Shown here in pieces: positions 1 through 7,594 of a stretch of DNA of 15,739 nucleotides (its first letter is position 1; every line of letters begins with the position of its first letter). The position numbers and the translations under genes were made by a program. The notes beneath the pieces are model-generated. The model was not told the DNA's origin, searched no databases, and saw only the letters and a list, made by a program, of their open reading frames with translations. The DNA lies in assembly GCA_000697055.1 (NCBI GenBank), contig JNDT01002061.1, positions 1 to 15,739 of the forward strand, written 5' to 3'. Source of the stretch: Saksenaea vasiformis B4078 (lineage: Eukaryota > Mucoromycota > Mucoromycetes > Mucorales > Saksenaeaceae).

Positions 1-421
1 TCAAATTTGTTTCTTACGCTGTGAAATTATTTGTCATTCATACAGAAACGTACTACAATCAAATTGAGCGTGAGCCGGAGGCACCGATTGCCAAGACTGT
101 TGAAGAGCGCTGTACAGAGGCAATTTACCTCTTAGAGACGCGCTTGAAGGAGGCAGAAAATGATCAACAGAGACTTAATCTTCTTGCTCAAATAGAGCCT
201 ATACTGAAGAAGAACGAAGAAACAGCCGAAAAGGATATTAAGCTTCCTTCAAAGGTTGTGACAAAAGGGCGACCAAAAAACGCAATTGGCAGTCGATTAC
301 CTTCAGGATTTGAACTTGCCGAGTTTGAGTCAAAGAAAAAGGATGCTGGTAATCCGGTGTTGGCGTTACCAAAGAAACGGGAAGCACCTAGCGAAACGTT
401 TGATATATCTTCTGCGAAGAG
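1..421 (+). CDS. Mutator-like (MULE) transposase C-terminal tail, 5'-partial (exon 1 of MULE-OTU gene)
   Basis: The frame is open from the left edge of the window, so the true start lies upstream; the codon at 21 is GTG and is not a credible eukaryotic start. The visible part is a charged, probably helical tail, followed by the segment VVTKGRPKNAIGSRLPSGFE (residues around 77-96 counted from position 21). A basic VVTKGRP-type segment followed by P-S-x-F-E is typical of the end of FAR1/MULE-type transposases in fungi and oomycetes; this is recalled family knowledge, not a search. The catalytic DDE core would be upstream and is not visible. The frame hits a TAG at 432-434, but a GT-AG intron starting at 422 joins it in frame to the OTU domain. 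No damage is seen in this part. The MULE assignment is moderate because only the tail is present. Confidence 0.55.
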
Positions 422-469
422 GTACTTACGATAGATTTATGCTACCAGTACCTAACGATAATATATTAG
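422..469 (+). other. 48-nt spliceosomal intron joining MULE tail to OTU exon
   Basis: The intron begins GTACTT at 422 and ends TTAG at 469, with a CTAAC branch-site match at 452-456, 13 nt before the acceptor. Exon 1 ends after two bases of an Arg codon, and exon 2 supplies the third base. The reading then runs Q-R-V-D straight into the ATG at 483 with no stop. A second AG at 479-480 does not give the right frame. The exact frame restoration and the branch site make the intron convincing. Confidence 0.72.
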
Positions 470-1202
470 ACAACGCGTAGATATGGAACTTGAAGTTGAA
501 GACACAATAGTCGAATCACACTTCGATGTCGATGAAGCTATCCCCCGGGACAACTATATCAATACGATAGACGTTCGCGGTGATGGTTACTGTGGATTTC
601 GTGTTCTCGCATTGCTACTAAAAGGCGATGAGAATGAATTCCCGGCCATCAAAAAGGAAATGCTCAAAGAATTTGACAGCAACATCGAGATCCATAGAAA
701 CTGTTTTAGCTATCCTGTTGATGAGCTGCGAAAAATAGTTTCTTACGGACATAATCTGGACGCCTCAGAAGTCTATTCAAATCCAGGCTGCCCATACGAA
801 TACTGGTTTGATGCCGGTATCTGCGTTCAGTTGGCTTGCGATACATTTGGCGTACCAATTGCGGTGTTTTCTGATGCAGGAAAGCGCGCAATGGCAACGG
901 AAGAAGGACCGCAAGAAGCATACGTCCATCCTCCGACGTTATATCTTCCATACAAGGGACCTGCAGACGCAAGAAAACCACCAGTACCATTGGTGATGCA
1001 CTTCGTCCGTGTGAACCATTGGGCTACAGTAGTTATGAAGCGCAGTAGGAAGATGACATGGCCCCCCGTACACTACAAGCACAAAGAAGTATGTGCAAGA
1101 CTTGGATTGGATGACAAAGTCAGGAGCTTCTGGAACCGTCACCTTTCCATCCGAAAAGTTAAAAGAGAAAGCAACAGCAATAATCCAATTCAATTAGACT
1201 AG
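470..1202 (+). CDS. OTU-like cysteine protease domain (exon 2 of MULE-OTU gene)
   Basis: The product is an ovarian-tumour (OTU) family cysteine protease of the kind found fused to or encoded within Mutator-like transposons (Kaonashi-type elements). The catalytic signature GDGYCGFRVLA has Asp at codon 582-584 and Cys at 591-593, and the C-terminal catalytic His lies in VNHWATVV at 1017-1019. The triad is complete and its spacing of about 140 residues between Cys and His is normal for the fold. OTU proteases generally remove ubiquitin or ubiquitin-like modifiers; the role in transposon biology is unknown. If translated alone, the ATG at 483 would give 239 aa. The in-frame intron upstream favours one long transposase-OTU protein. 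The stop is TAG at 1200-1202, and an AATAAA lies at 1209-1214. The tail after the His is basic (RKVKR). No stops or missing residues were seen. Confidence 0.85.
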
Positions 1203-1208
1203 ATATGA

Positions 1209-1214
1209 AATAAA
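1209..1214 (+). terminator. Candidate poly(A) signal of the MULE-OTU gene
   Basis: An AATAAA hexamer lies 7 nt after the OTU stop codon. The 254-bp stretch to 1456 has no other gene and would hold the 3' ends of the two converging genes. Confidence 0.4.
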
Positions 1215-1456
1215 TGTGTTTTAGACTTATAAGTAAGACATCCCTACCGCTGCTTTTCAGTAGTCTTGGACATCTGTTTAATGCCTCTCTCTCTAGTACA
1301 AAGGTTTTCTTCACTAAGGGCAATGTATATGCAGAACCAACAATGACTTTTCCGTGCATCTCGTAACTGGCCTTACATTAATTTGTGAAGAATGCTGCTA
1401 TCGCTCTGACTATTGGAATACATCTACTCATTAACGGTTTCTAGAGACATTGTCAT

Positions 1457-2221
1457 TTATTCATTCTTGCTGCTATTACCGTTGTCCTCACACACATCCT
1501 TGGCAATAGAACTAGCTTCCTTCTCAGACACGAAGGCTTCGATGGCTGTGTACATAGACGTCAGCCTTGTGATAGCTGCTTTCGCAGTAGGCAGATCCAA
1601 AATGCGCAAGCAGCGTATACTTGCATCTGCCTTGTCTTCCGCATGCAAACTATTCCAGGCTTCTCGCTCCTCCCTCCACTGGTCCTCGGGAACGTCGGTA
1701 TCAAAGATAACGTCATATATGTAATGGATTATCTTGTATCTAAATACGGTGTCAATTAGAAAATGTCATTATCACCATGGTGTTCAACTATTACCTGAGA
1801 TCCTTTGGAAACTGATGTTTTTGCTCCAGCTGGCTTAGCAGACTCGAAATATTGCGCACCATTCTCATGTATAAAGCATCAACTGTAATTTTTTCACCTG
1901 ATAGCTCTTTAAGAATGTGAGAGCGAGTGTTAATCTGTCGATCTAGACGTCTTCGGCTCCGGATTGATGAAGCATTTGCTTGATAGTATGCGCGCGCTCT
2001 CTCCAACGCCTTTTCCTGGGACGCGATACGGTCCGTTATTGCCTTTGGCTTTGGACCGGGCTTTCCAGCAGCAAGATTGGGATCACGTTTCCTGCGAATA
2101 TGGAGGTTACATGCACTATTGTTCACGAATGTCTTTGAACAGTGAGGGCAGCTTGATCGTCTATAGTTTTAAATACTTAATTAACAAATTACGTTGAACT
2201 TTCAACAAAAGCGTACGGCAT
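1457..2221 (-). CDS. Hypothetical zinc-finger-like protein, three exons, converging on MULE-OTU
   Basis: I do not recognise this protein. The model reads ATG at 2221-2219, exon 1 2193-2221, intron 2161-2192, exon 2 1795-2160, intron 1740-1794, exon 3 1457-1739, ending in TAA, for 225 aa. Near the N terminus is CPHC (Cys14, Cys17), then Phe21, Leu29 and His30. This resembles a C2H2 finger, but the second His is absent within the next six residues. A basic GKPGPKPK segment resembling an AT hook follows, then a region rich in Arg, Ala and Tyr likely to be helical, and an acidic Ser/Asn tail. Exons 2 and 3 join in frame exactly; exon 1 depends on a very short 32-nt intron and is less certain. It lies tail to tail with the MULE-OTU gene 254 bp away and may be the second gene of the same transposon, perhaps a DNA-binding accessory factor. 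That role is inference. Confidence 0.6.
1740..1794 (-). other. 55-nt intron 2 of the zinc-finger-like gene
   Basis: On the minus strand the donor is GTAATA and the acceptor is GTATTTAG, with a TCTAATT branch-like sequence shortly before it. The exon 2 frame would otherwise stop at once. Splicing leaves an Arg codon split as AG/A and opens 94 further codons. Confidence 0.7.
2161..2192 (-). other. Possible 32-nt intron 1 of the zinc-finger-like gene
   Basis: The donor GTAATT and acceptor ACTATAG flank a 32-nt AT-rich insert that carries an in-frame TAA. Removing it links an ATG ten codons upstream to the CPHC motif in frame. The length is below that of most known fungal introns, so the true first exon may lie elsewhere. 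Confidence 0.4.
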
Positions 2222-2428
2222 GAAAATTATATGCTAAAAATCAAAATAAGAGTTCATGATTGCAAATCGAGTGATATAAATTGCAAACGGAATTTCAAAG
2301 TGATAGCAGTCTTATTCAAATAGAATTTTGCCACGCTACTGTATGTTACAGGCGTACCCCCAGCATTACTGCGTATTAGCAAATTCTGAATAAAATGAAC
2401 ATTATTCGCGTGTATTCTAACGCGTCAT
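2222..2428. other. Non-coding AT-rich spacer
   Basis: No open frame or RNA gene is seen. It separates the start of the zinc-finger-like gene from the minisatellite and may contain that gene's promoter or the right end of the MULE, but no inverted repeat partner is visible because the left end is outside the window. Confidence 0.4.
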
Positions 2429-2604
2429 GACCCGGTCTACATGTATTCGAATACATTACGACCCAGCCTATAGTTATTCGAATATACCAATACCAGGTCT
2501 ACCTGTATTCGAATACATCAAGACCAGGTCTACATGTAATTCGAATATACCAAGAGCAGGTCTATGTATAGTTCGAATAAATCATGATAGAGCCTAAGTA
2601 GATG
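2429..2604. repeat. 30-33 bp minisatellite centred on TTCGAA palindromes
   Basis: Five fairly good copies and one degenerate copy follow one another, starting near 2429, 2460, 2491, 2521, 2553 and 2586. The consensus has a GACCAGGTCTACATG half followed by an AT-rich palindrome; the first copy contains the perfect 16-bp palindrome ATGTATTCGAATACAT. Copies vary at several positions and slightly in length, so this is an old array. It may be the subterminal repeat of the MULE, whose ends often carry tandem repeats, but this cannot be shown here. Confidence 0.8.
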
Positions 2605-2699
2605 GCCCTTGACAATATTTATCATTGAATGTTTCCAATAAACTAATTTATAATACTTGCTCAATAGTTGTATATTGCCCTGCATCCATCAGATAATTT

Positions 2700-2840
2700 G
2701 GTTTTTGTCTGCAAGTGAAAGGTTTTTGTCCGCAGTAGATGGTGAGAGTAGTAACTACCAAAAATGGCAAGCAATGAACAAAAATGGTCATCGGTACTTG
2801 AAAAAGGTTTTTGTCCCCAAGGATTAAGTTTTTGTCTGTA
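2700..2840. repeat. Two pairs of GGTTTTTGTC motifs, each pair spaced 21 nt
   Basis: The motif starts at 2700, 2721, 2806 and 2827 (the last with an A in first place). Each pair spans 35 nt and the two pairs match at about 26 of 35 positions, so they look like an old duplication 106 nt apart. The second pair overlaps the start of recognisable Gypsy integrase sequence. Confidence 0.45.
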
Positions 2841-2937
2841 GCAATTCCCTTCATTAATAAATTGATTATCTTGATCAGTGAACACTCTGGTTTTGACTAC
2901 CATCTTGTTGTACCATACCATCCTCGCGCCAACAGTG

Positions 2938-3200
2938 GAGGATGGTCATGTCTCATTGGAACGTCTGAAAGTTTAGTAAATGCTGCATGTTCGCACATCA
3001 CACATCATCTCTTTCAAACGGCCCCTTCTAAATAAAATGAGTGCGTCCTCTTTAGAAGCGTTTATGCTATTGTACAGCAGTGATCATTTCAATTGATCAT
3101 ATTTCTTCGAACATCAGTGGCCGCTCAAACGTTGTATATTTATTCGTCATCTTTTGATTCGGAAAACAATCTCATATCTACAAAACTTCTGGACATCTGC
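2938..3200. mobile_element. 263-bp non-coding insertion in the old integrase, CAGTG target duplication
   Basis: The pentamer CAGTG occurs at 2933-2937 and again at 3201-3205. Removing one copy and the 263 bp between rejoins the integrase frame at exactly the HPRAN/VAERW site, with the same residue count as the copy at 15638-15670. The insert has no open frame. Its ends show only weak inverted similarity, so its class (MITE, solo LTR or SINE-like) is unresolved. Confidence 0.65.
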
Positions 3201-3314
3201 CAGTGTTGCTGAACGATGGGTTTACACAGCAAAACACATGATCATCAAACGTTTGCAAGGTAAAAAGGATAACTGGGATTTGTATGTGCCCAGTATGCAA
3301 TTTGCAGTAAATGT

Positions 3315-3675
3315 TGTTGTATGGATAAGTTAATTGGGACAGTAGACAGATAGAATCCTTTGAGACTGTTGGATGTCTTTATTTCAGTTAGATTGTCTGC
3401 CTATTTATATGATTCAGTCTTTTAGCAGAAATAAGAATTAGTGAATGTTCTTCTCGGTATTAGGTGTAGATTATAGAATGGATCAATTACTGTGATGACA
3501 CAGTGCTACCTTGTTGTACTGAACTTGGTGATAAGTCTAAGTTATAGATGATAAGGTTCAGTTGGTGTTCCAGTGGAGAAGTTTACTGTATATAGAAACA
3601 TGATTAATCTCCGATCTTTCCTGTTATGGAACACAATTCTATAGGATGGGCATTACAACGGTCAACATATATCAC
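3315..3675. mobile_element. 361-bp insertion in the old integrase, AAATGT target duplication, possible solo LTR
   Basis: AAATGT at 3309-3314 is repeated at 3676-3681. Removing one copy and the insert rejoins the integrase frame between FAVN and KHAKLHSTRPF, with family-typical spacing from Asn to His. The insert begins TGTTG and ends close to CA (ATATCAC), holds a TTTATAT box near 3400 and no long frame. A solo LTR from an unrelated element is the simplest reading, but the 3' end is not a clean CA. Confidence 0.6.
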
Positions 3676-4214
3676 AAATGTCAAGCATGCCAAGTTGCAT
3701 TCCACTCGTCCCTTTGATTTAATGTTTGTACGATCTTTCAATATCTTCCAAGACTATCACAATGTTGACTTGGATAATTTATCCCCTACTGCAGATAGTA
3801 TTAAACAATGTCAAAAGTGCATTGAAGAAATGGAAAAGGTAGTAGTCTCTGCAATAGGTGAGTGCATCAAAGCAATGTACACAGCAAGACAAACGAAATT
3901 CAACAAAGATCACTGCATCATTACAAAATTTCTGGTAGGTAGTAAGGTCATGATTACCAATGTTATGAGATCCTTCAAGATGGATCCACAGTATGAAGGT
4001 CCTTTCACTGCACATGGAAAGACCAAAGGAGACAGTTACATACTCACTGATGAAACAGATGCTCTGCTCTCTAGAAACATTCTACTATCATACATCAAGC
4101 TTATTTTGCAAGACACAGTCATTTCAGATGAAGACGTCTTTGTTGTATAAGCTATTGTAGATCATAAAGATCAATCTGGAAAGATGGATCATTATCTTTA
4201 TTAGAGATCAGCAT

Positions 4215-4410
4215 GAATGAATATATTCGAACATCTGAATATTCAAATATATTCAAACATCTGAATATTCAAATATATTCAAACATCTGAATATTCAAAT
4301 ATATTCAAATATTTAGTAGGATATTCATATTCGTTCATCAAAAGGAACAATATATTCATATTCATTTGAATATTTTTAAGAATATTCATATTCATTCATT
4401 TATTCATATG
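4215..4410. repeat. AT-rich block with 26-bp tandem repeat and ATTCATATTCG motifs
   Basis: A 26-bp unit (GAATATTCAAATATATTC then AAACATCT) is present at 4237-4262 and 4263-4288, with a diverged copy before (4215-4236) and a partial one after. The rest, to about 4410, repeats ATTCATATTC in varied form. It truncates the chromodomain remnant and resembles the block at 8735-8935. Confidence 0.75.
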
Positions 4411-4465
4411 TGAGATTGTAACATGATTCATTGAGTTCTAAGTTCTATTAATCATCACAATCTCA
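4411..4465. repeat. Inverted repeat able to form a hairpin
   Basis: TGAGATTGTAACATGATT at 4411-4428 pairs with AATCATCACAATCTCA at 4450-4465 over most of its length, with a 21-nt loop. It sits between the AT-rich block and the purine-rich array and could be the end of a small element. Confidence 0.5.
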
Positions 4466-4576
4466 GCATACAAATTAAGCAAAAATATATAGAAGACAGG
4501 CAGCCATGAGTGTGCTATAATTGCCAAACTCATTCCAGAAGTTGCATTGTTCAAGTTAATTAGCATAATTGCAATG

Positions 4577-4725
4577 TTTATTGTAAGAAGACAAAATGAT
4601 AACAAAAAAGAATGGCACTAAAATAAAGAACAGCACTGAAAAAGAGAAAGGAGCAGTAGAAAAAAAAAAGAAGAATGGCACTTAAAAAAAAGGACAGTAA
4701 AAAAAAAAGGTAGTAAAAAAGATGG
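4577..4725. repeat. Left part of purine-rich minisatellite split by the Tc1-like element
   Basis: Irregular repeats built on AGTAAAAAAGATGG, GGACAGTAAAA and GAATGGCACT run up to the TA that flanks the DNA transposon. The last unit, TAGTAAAAAAGATGG, reappears as TAGTAAAAAAGACGG immediately after the transposon, so this and 7453-7590 were one array. Confidence 0.65.
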
Positions 4726-4727
4726 TA

Positions 4728-4748
4728 TGGTGCATACTGACTTAAACC
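4728..4748 (+). repeat. Left terminal inverted repeat of the Tc1-like element
   Basis: This 21-nt sequence beginning TGGTGCATACTGAC is the exact reverse complement of 7430-7450 and is preceded by TA. Confidence 0.88.
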
Positions 4749-4890
4749 ATAAAAACCTTATTTTTGTCAAAAATCGACCGTTTAAATCCCGACACTACTG
4801 TGTCACCTTAATTTCAATCTCAACACAGAATCTGCCTTTTATCTTGATGTCAGAAGCGCAACTTTCCAATTTATCAGAGGTAGGATAATA

Positions 4891-7053
4891 TTAATCATTG
4901 TTACCAATGCGCCTATGCGAGCGATAGACTCTACTTGTGAATTTTTGGACTTCCTTATATGCTGCTCTCTCGTCCTCTGTCTTGCTGTAAGCCTCAATGT
5001 ATCTCCAGCAACGCTTATAGAAATGGCAGATTTTGACTGGAGGGGCATCGGGCGGCAATACTTGATCAAGGTAATTGGGAAGGTTGCTATGAAGGGAGCT
5101 GTAAGAGTAATCACACCCTCTTCTTGCAATCCATTTAGCAGCTCTCCAGTACTGTTCAATCCAATTCGTTTCACAGTGATATTTAGGATACATTTCGAAA
5201 ATGTATCCTGCCCTCTCTACTGTCTCTTGTAGCACTGACTTTTGGGCAACAAAGTCAGGTTGAGCTTGAAGCATATGGAAGGGACAGCAATCATCTCCAT
5301 CTGTAGGAGTGGACTCTCCACAATGGGCTTTCTATCTTTCCTTCTTTCTCTCAAATTCTTCCCATCTTCCAAGGCCTCGTTCCTCCAGAATTCTTCGGAC
5401 ACCTTTCAGCATCCAGGTTCTTACTTCTTTAACTTCTGCCTTCTTGTTTCTTCTTCTCTCGATCTTTAGATCATAAAAGCTCTGGGCAATTTTTTTGCCT
5501 TCGCATACAAACCACCCAGGTCGAATATCTTTAGGGTCATCATCCTTAAGAACTCAGTCATTCAGGTTGAATTTAGATACAACCCTGGCTGTAGGGGAAT
5601 ATGCACAGTGGTTGCTAGACTGATTGAAGACAAAAAGAGCCTTGCAACCAGGGTGAAGCAACTGAAACAATGGAATCGCGTTGTCCTTCAGCTGCTGGAC
5701 CATGTTTTTCGATGACCAATAGCCATCTCAATTTGTCCCTGTGTAGAATAACGTCCTTGACGTGCGTCCTGCATGTCTCATCGTGCCGTGACACAGACAC
5801 TGAAACTCACTTACCATTATCGATTGACCAGGGTTCTTTTTACATATAGGATTCTCGCCTTCATGTAGCCACAGATTACTTCTACTGTCATTTGAGTAGA
5901 ATGTTGCTTCGTCATGGGTAACCATGACTATTTGCTGAGAAGTACATGGAATCTGCAACAACTTTGGAATAGCATCTTCATTATCTTCATAGTCTTCCAT
6001 CAAATTCTTATACTGCATCATGCGTGCAGACCAGTCGTTTCGATATTGAATAACATCATCACGTTCATGTCCATCAAAGAAAACGTCTTTGCCATGTCGT
6101 CGGTATACATATCTCCATTTGTACATGTAATTCCTGAGTACTGACAAGTGTATTATCCCAGGAACTCCCATTATGTTCGGAATAGCATGTTCATTTAGGT
6201 ATTTTGCTAGTTCAAAGAGGCCACGCTTTTCTGGCTTTACTGATAGAAGCCAGTTTTGTGCTGCTGACTTAATATCTTCATCACTTAGCAGTGACAATCG
6301 CTTGCTATGTTTGCCTTGTTGATGAGATGCGAGGCTTCCGAACTGAAGGTATTCTTTAGCATATGCTCTAATGGCTGTTGCTCGATAATGTTGGGATGAT
6401 TTCACTCAAACGACTTTAGCAGCTTCTTGTGAAGCAGCCATTTTCTTCTTCCCATTCAGCAGGCCCATAAAGTATACCATAGCGCCACGATACTTAGCAA
6501 GCTCATAATCAGCCAATGAGCGTTTGGCGGCTGTCTTCTGGTTCATATGAGGAACAGTAATCTCAGCCAGTTTGCTTAAAGCTTCCTTGATAGATATCAC
6601 TCTCTTCTCTACTTCCTCTTCTACATCAGAATTGTTCTTGGATTCTTCCTCGCCTTCTTTATCCTCTGTGACATTAATATTGCTATCAGTAACTTTCATA
6701 AAGAAGCTGGTAATTCTCATACTGCCACGTCTCATTTCTTCACTCTTTTTCTGATGGTACAACTTTGTTGTTCAAGCTGTTCCCCAGCATCTACGGCTCG
6801 AAGAAGCTTTGTTAGACCACTTGATAGGATAAGAAGGCGCTGACATTTCCTCTTGACTATTACTCATTCCTTCAAAGACATCGAGAATCTCATAATCTGT
6901 GACATCCTGAACTTTAACATGTTGTCTTTCTGAACTTTCACTTGATTCACGCGTGTTCTGCTGATCCTCGAGAGTAACAGATGCAAACTTGTCTCTAGTT
7001 CCATTTCTGGCATGGTCTCTGGCGATTCATTGTCTCTTAGTGATGCGTTCCAT
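4891..7053 (-). pseudogene. Fungal DDE (Tc1/mariner-like) transposase with six in-frame stops and no frameshift
   Basis: A single minus-strand frame runs from an ATG at 7053-7051 in strong context (CCACCATGG) to TAA at 4893-4891, about 720 codons. It is broken by TGA at 7027-7029, 6772-6774, 6406-6408, 5728-5730 and 5554-5556 and by TAG at 5332-5334. Recognisable parts in order are an acidic Ser-rich N terminus; helix-turn-helix-like RATAIRAYAKEYL and LLSDEDIKSAAQNWL; the first catalytic Asp in VTHDEATFYSND (5911-5913); GQSIMVSEF; ALFVFNQSSNH, where the second catalytic Asp is Asn (5623-5625); QPDFVAQKS; and PKYHCETNWIEQYW with the catalytic Glu (5155-5157). The motif order and wording match fungal DDE endonucleases of the HDE-S/A-TFY group. 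It would excise and insert the element at TA. The TGA stops sit where arginine CGA codons are plausible. Inactive as it stands. Confidence 0.85.
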
Positions 7054-7429
7054 GGTGGAATTAGCAAGGAAAAATAGGTTAATCAATATGAATAGAAATA
7101 CGAACATCTCTATCATTGGTTAGCTGTGTTTGATTATACGTTACACGAGTCACGCTACTGTTGCACAGTGCTTTACAACCTCTGTATGCCACCTTGATGT
7201 TGCCTTCTTACCTTGTCAAAATTTGAGGTGGCCCAGCCAAATTTTCAGATTCTGACAAAACTTTGTGAGCTAATAAAAGAGTCATATTTGCATATTTTGG
7301 CAAACTTTCAAAGTAGATCTATAGTTAATAACCTATTGAAGATAATTACTTTGAAAAAAATCAACAAAACTAATTTTACTCGAAGTTATTACAGTTGCTG
7401 TTTTCATGTCGGAGTAATAATTTTTTTTA

Positions 7430-7450
7430 GGTTTAAGTCAGTATGCACCA
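7430..7450 (-). repeat. Right terminal inverted repeat of the Tc1-like element
   Basis: The exact reverse complement of 4728-4748, followed by TA at 7451-7452. Confidence 0.88.
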
Positions 7451-7452
7451 TA

Positions 7453-7590
7453 GTAAAAAAGACGGCAGTGAAAAAAGGACGGCAGTGAAAAAAGGACAGC
7501 AGTGAAAAAAGGATGGCAGTGAAAAAAGGATGGCAGTGAAAAAAGGATAGCAGTGAGAAAAAAAAGGACAGTCAAAAAAAAAAAGGAGGC
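7453..7590. repeat. 17-bp purine-rich minisatellite (right part of the split array)
   Basis: Six head-to-tail copies of the 17-bp unit GGCAGTGAAAAAAGGAC/T occupy about 7464-7568, followed by longer A-runs to 7590. The period is not a multiple of three, so it is not coding. The plus strand is almost pure purine apart from the GC and T of each unit. Confidence 0.85.
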
Positions 7591-7594
7591 AGGT

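Larger units (their letters stand above)
2806..4210 (+). pseudogene. Decayed Gypsy integrase and chromodomain remnant, broken by two insertions
   Basis: Three segments align in order with the integrase of the Gypsy copy at the right end of the window and with the usual Gypsy C terminus. They are 2806-2937 (SPRI, then GFDYHLVVPYHPRAN), 3205-3314 (VAERWV through WDLYVPSMQFAVN) and 3682-4150 (LHSTRPFDLMF, then GSKVMI, YEGPF, SYILTD and the LSR...IKL end). After an in-frame TAA at 4148-4150 the frame continues AIVDHKDQSGKMDHYL, which looks like the start of a chromodomain, and is cut off near 4202 by AT-rich repeats. The second catalytic Asp region is replaced by unrelated residues (the S-D-N-G position is lost), so it is dead. 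Upstream integrase, RT and gag are absent. The family resembles the young Gypsy at 11781 but is clearly diverged. Confidence 0.78.
4728..7450. mobile_element. Complete Tc1/mariner-like DNA transposon, 2723 bp, TA target duplication
   Basis: Exact 21-bp terminal inverted repeats lie at 4728-4748 and 7430-7450; the outer end reads TGGTGCATACTGAC and the similarity continues loosely inward as an A-rich tract. TA flanks both sides (4726-4727 and 7451-7452), the hallmark of the Tc1/mariner superfamily. The element holds one transposase reading frame on the minus strand (4891-7053). It inserted into a purine-rich minisatellite. The ends are identical, but the transposase carries six in-frame stops, so this copy is non-autonomous now, though it might still be mobilised in trans. 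Confidence 0.85.

Noticed and set aside
1413..1724. Plus-strand frame of 103 codons
   Set aside because: It is the complement of exon 3 of the minus-strand gene, whose splice junctions restore a longer frame.
2661..2921. Minus-strand frames with KPFxC-like words suggesting zinc-finger linkers
   Set aside because: The words come from repeated GGTTTTTGTC read in reverse; Cys and His spacing does not fit a finger, and the plus strand holds integrase sequence.
3315..3668. LTR ending at the CAACA near 3667
   Set aside because: This would give the tidy TGTTG...CAACA ends, but then the AAATGT duplication is not adjacent; the frame-based border at 3675 is better supported.
7453..7590. CRISPR-like array because of regular short repeats
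   Set aside because: Units of 17 bp are directly adjacent with no unique spacers, and the genome is eukaryotic with introns.
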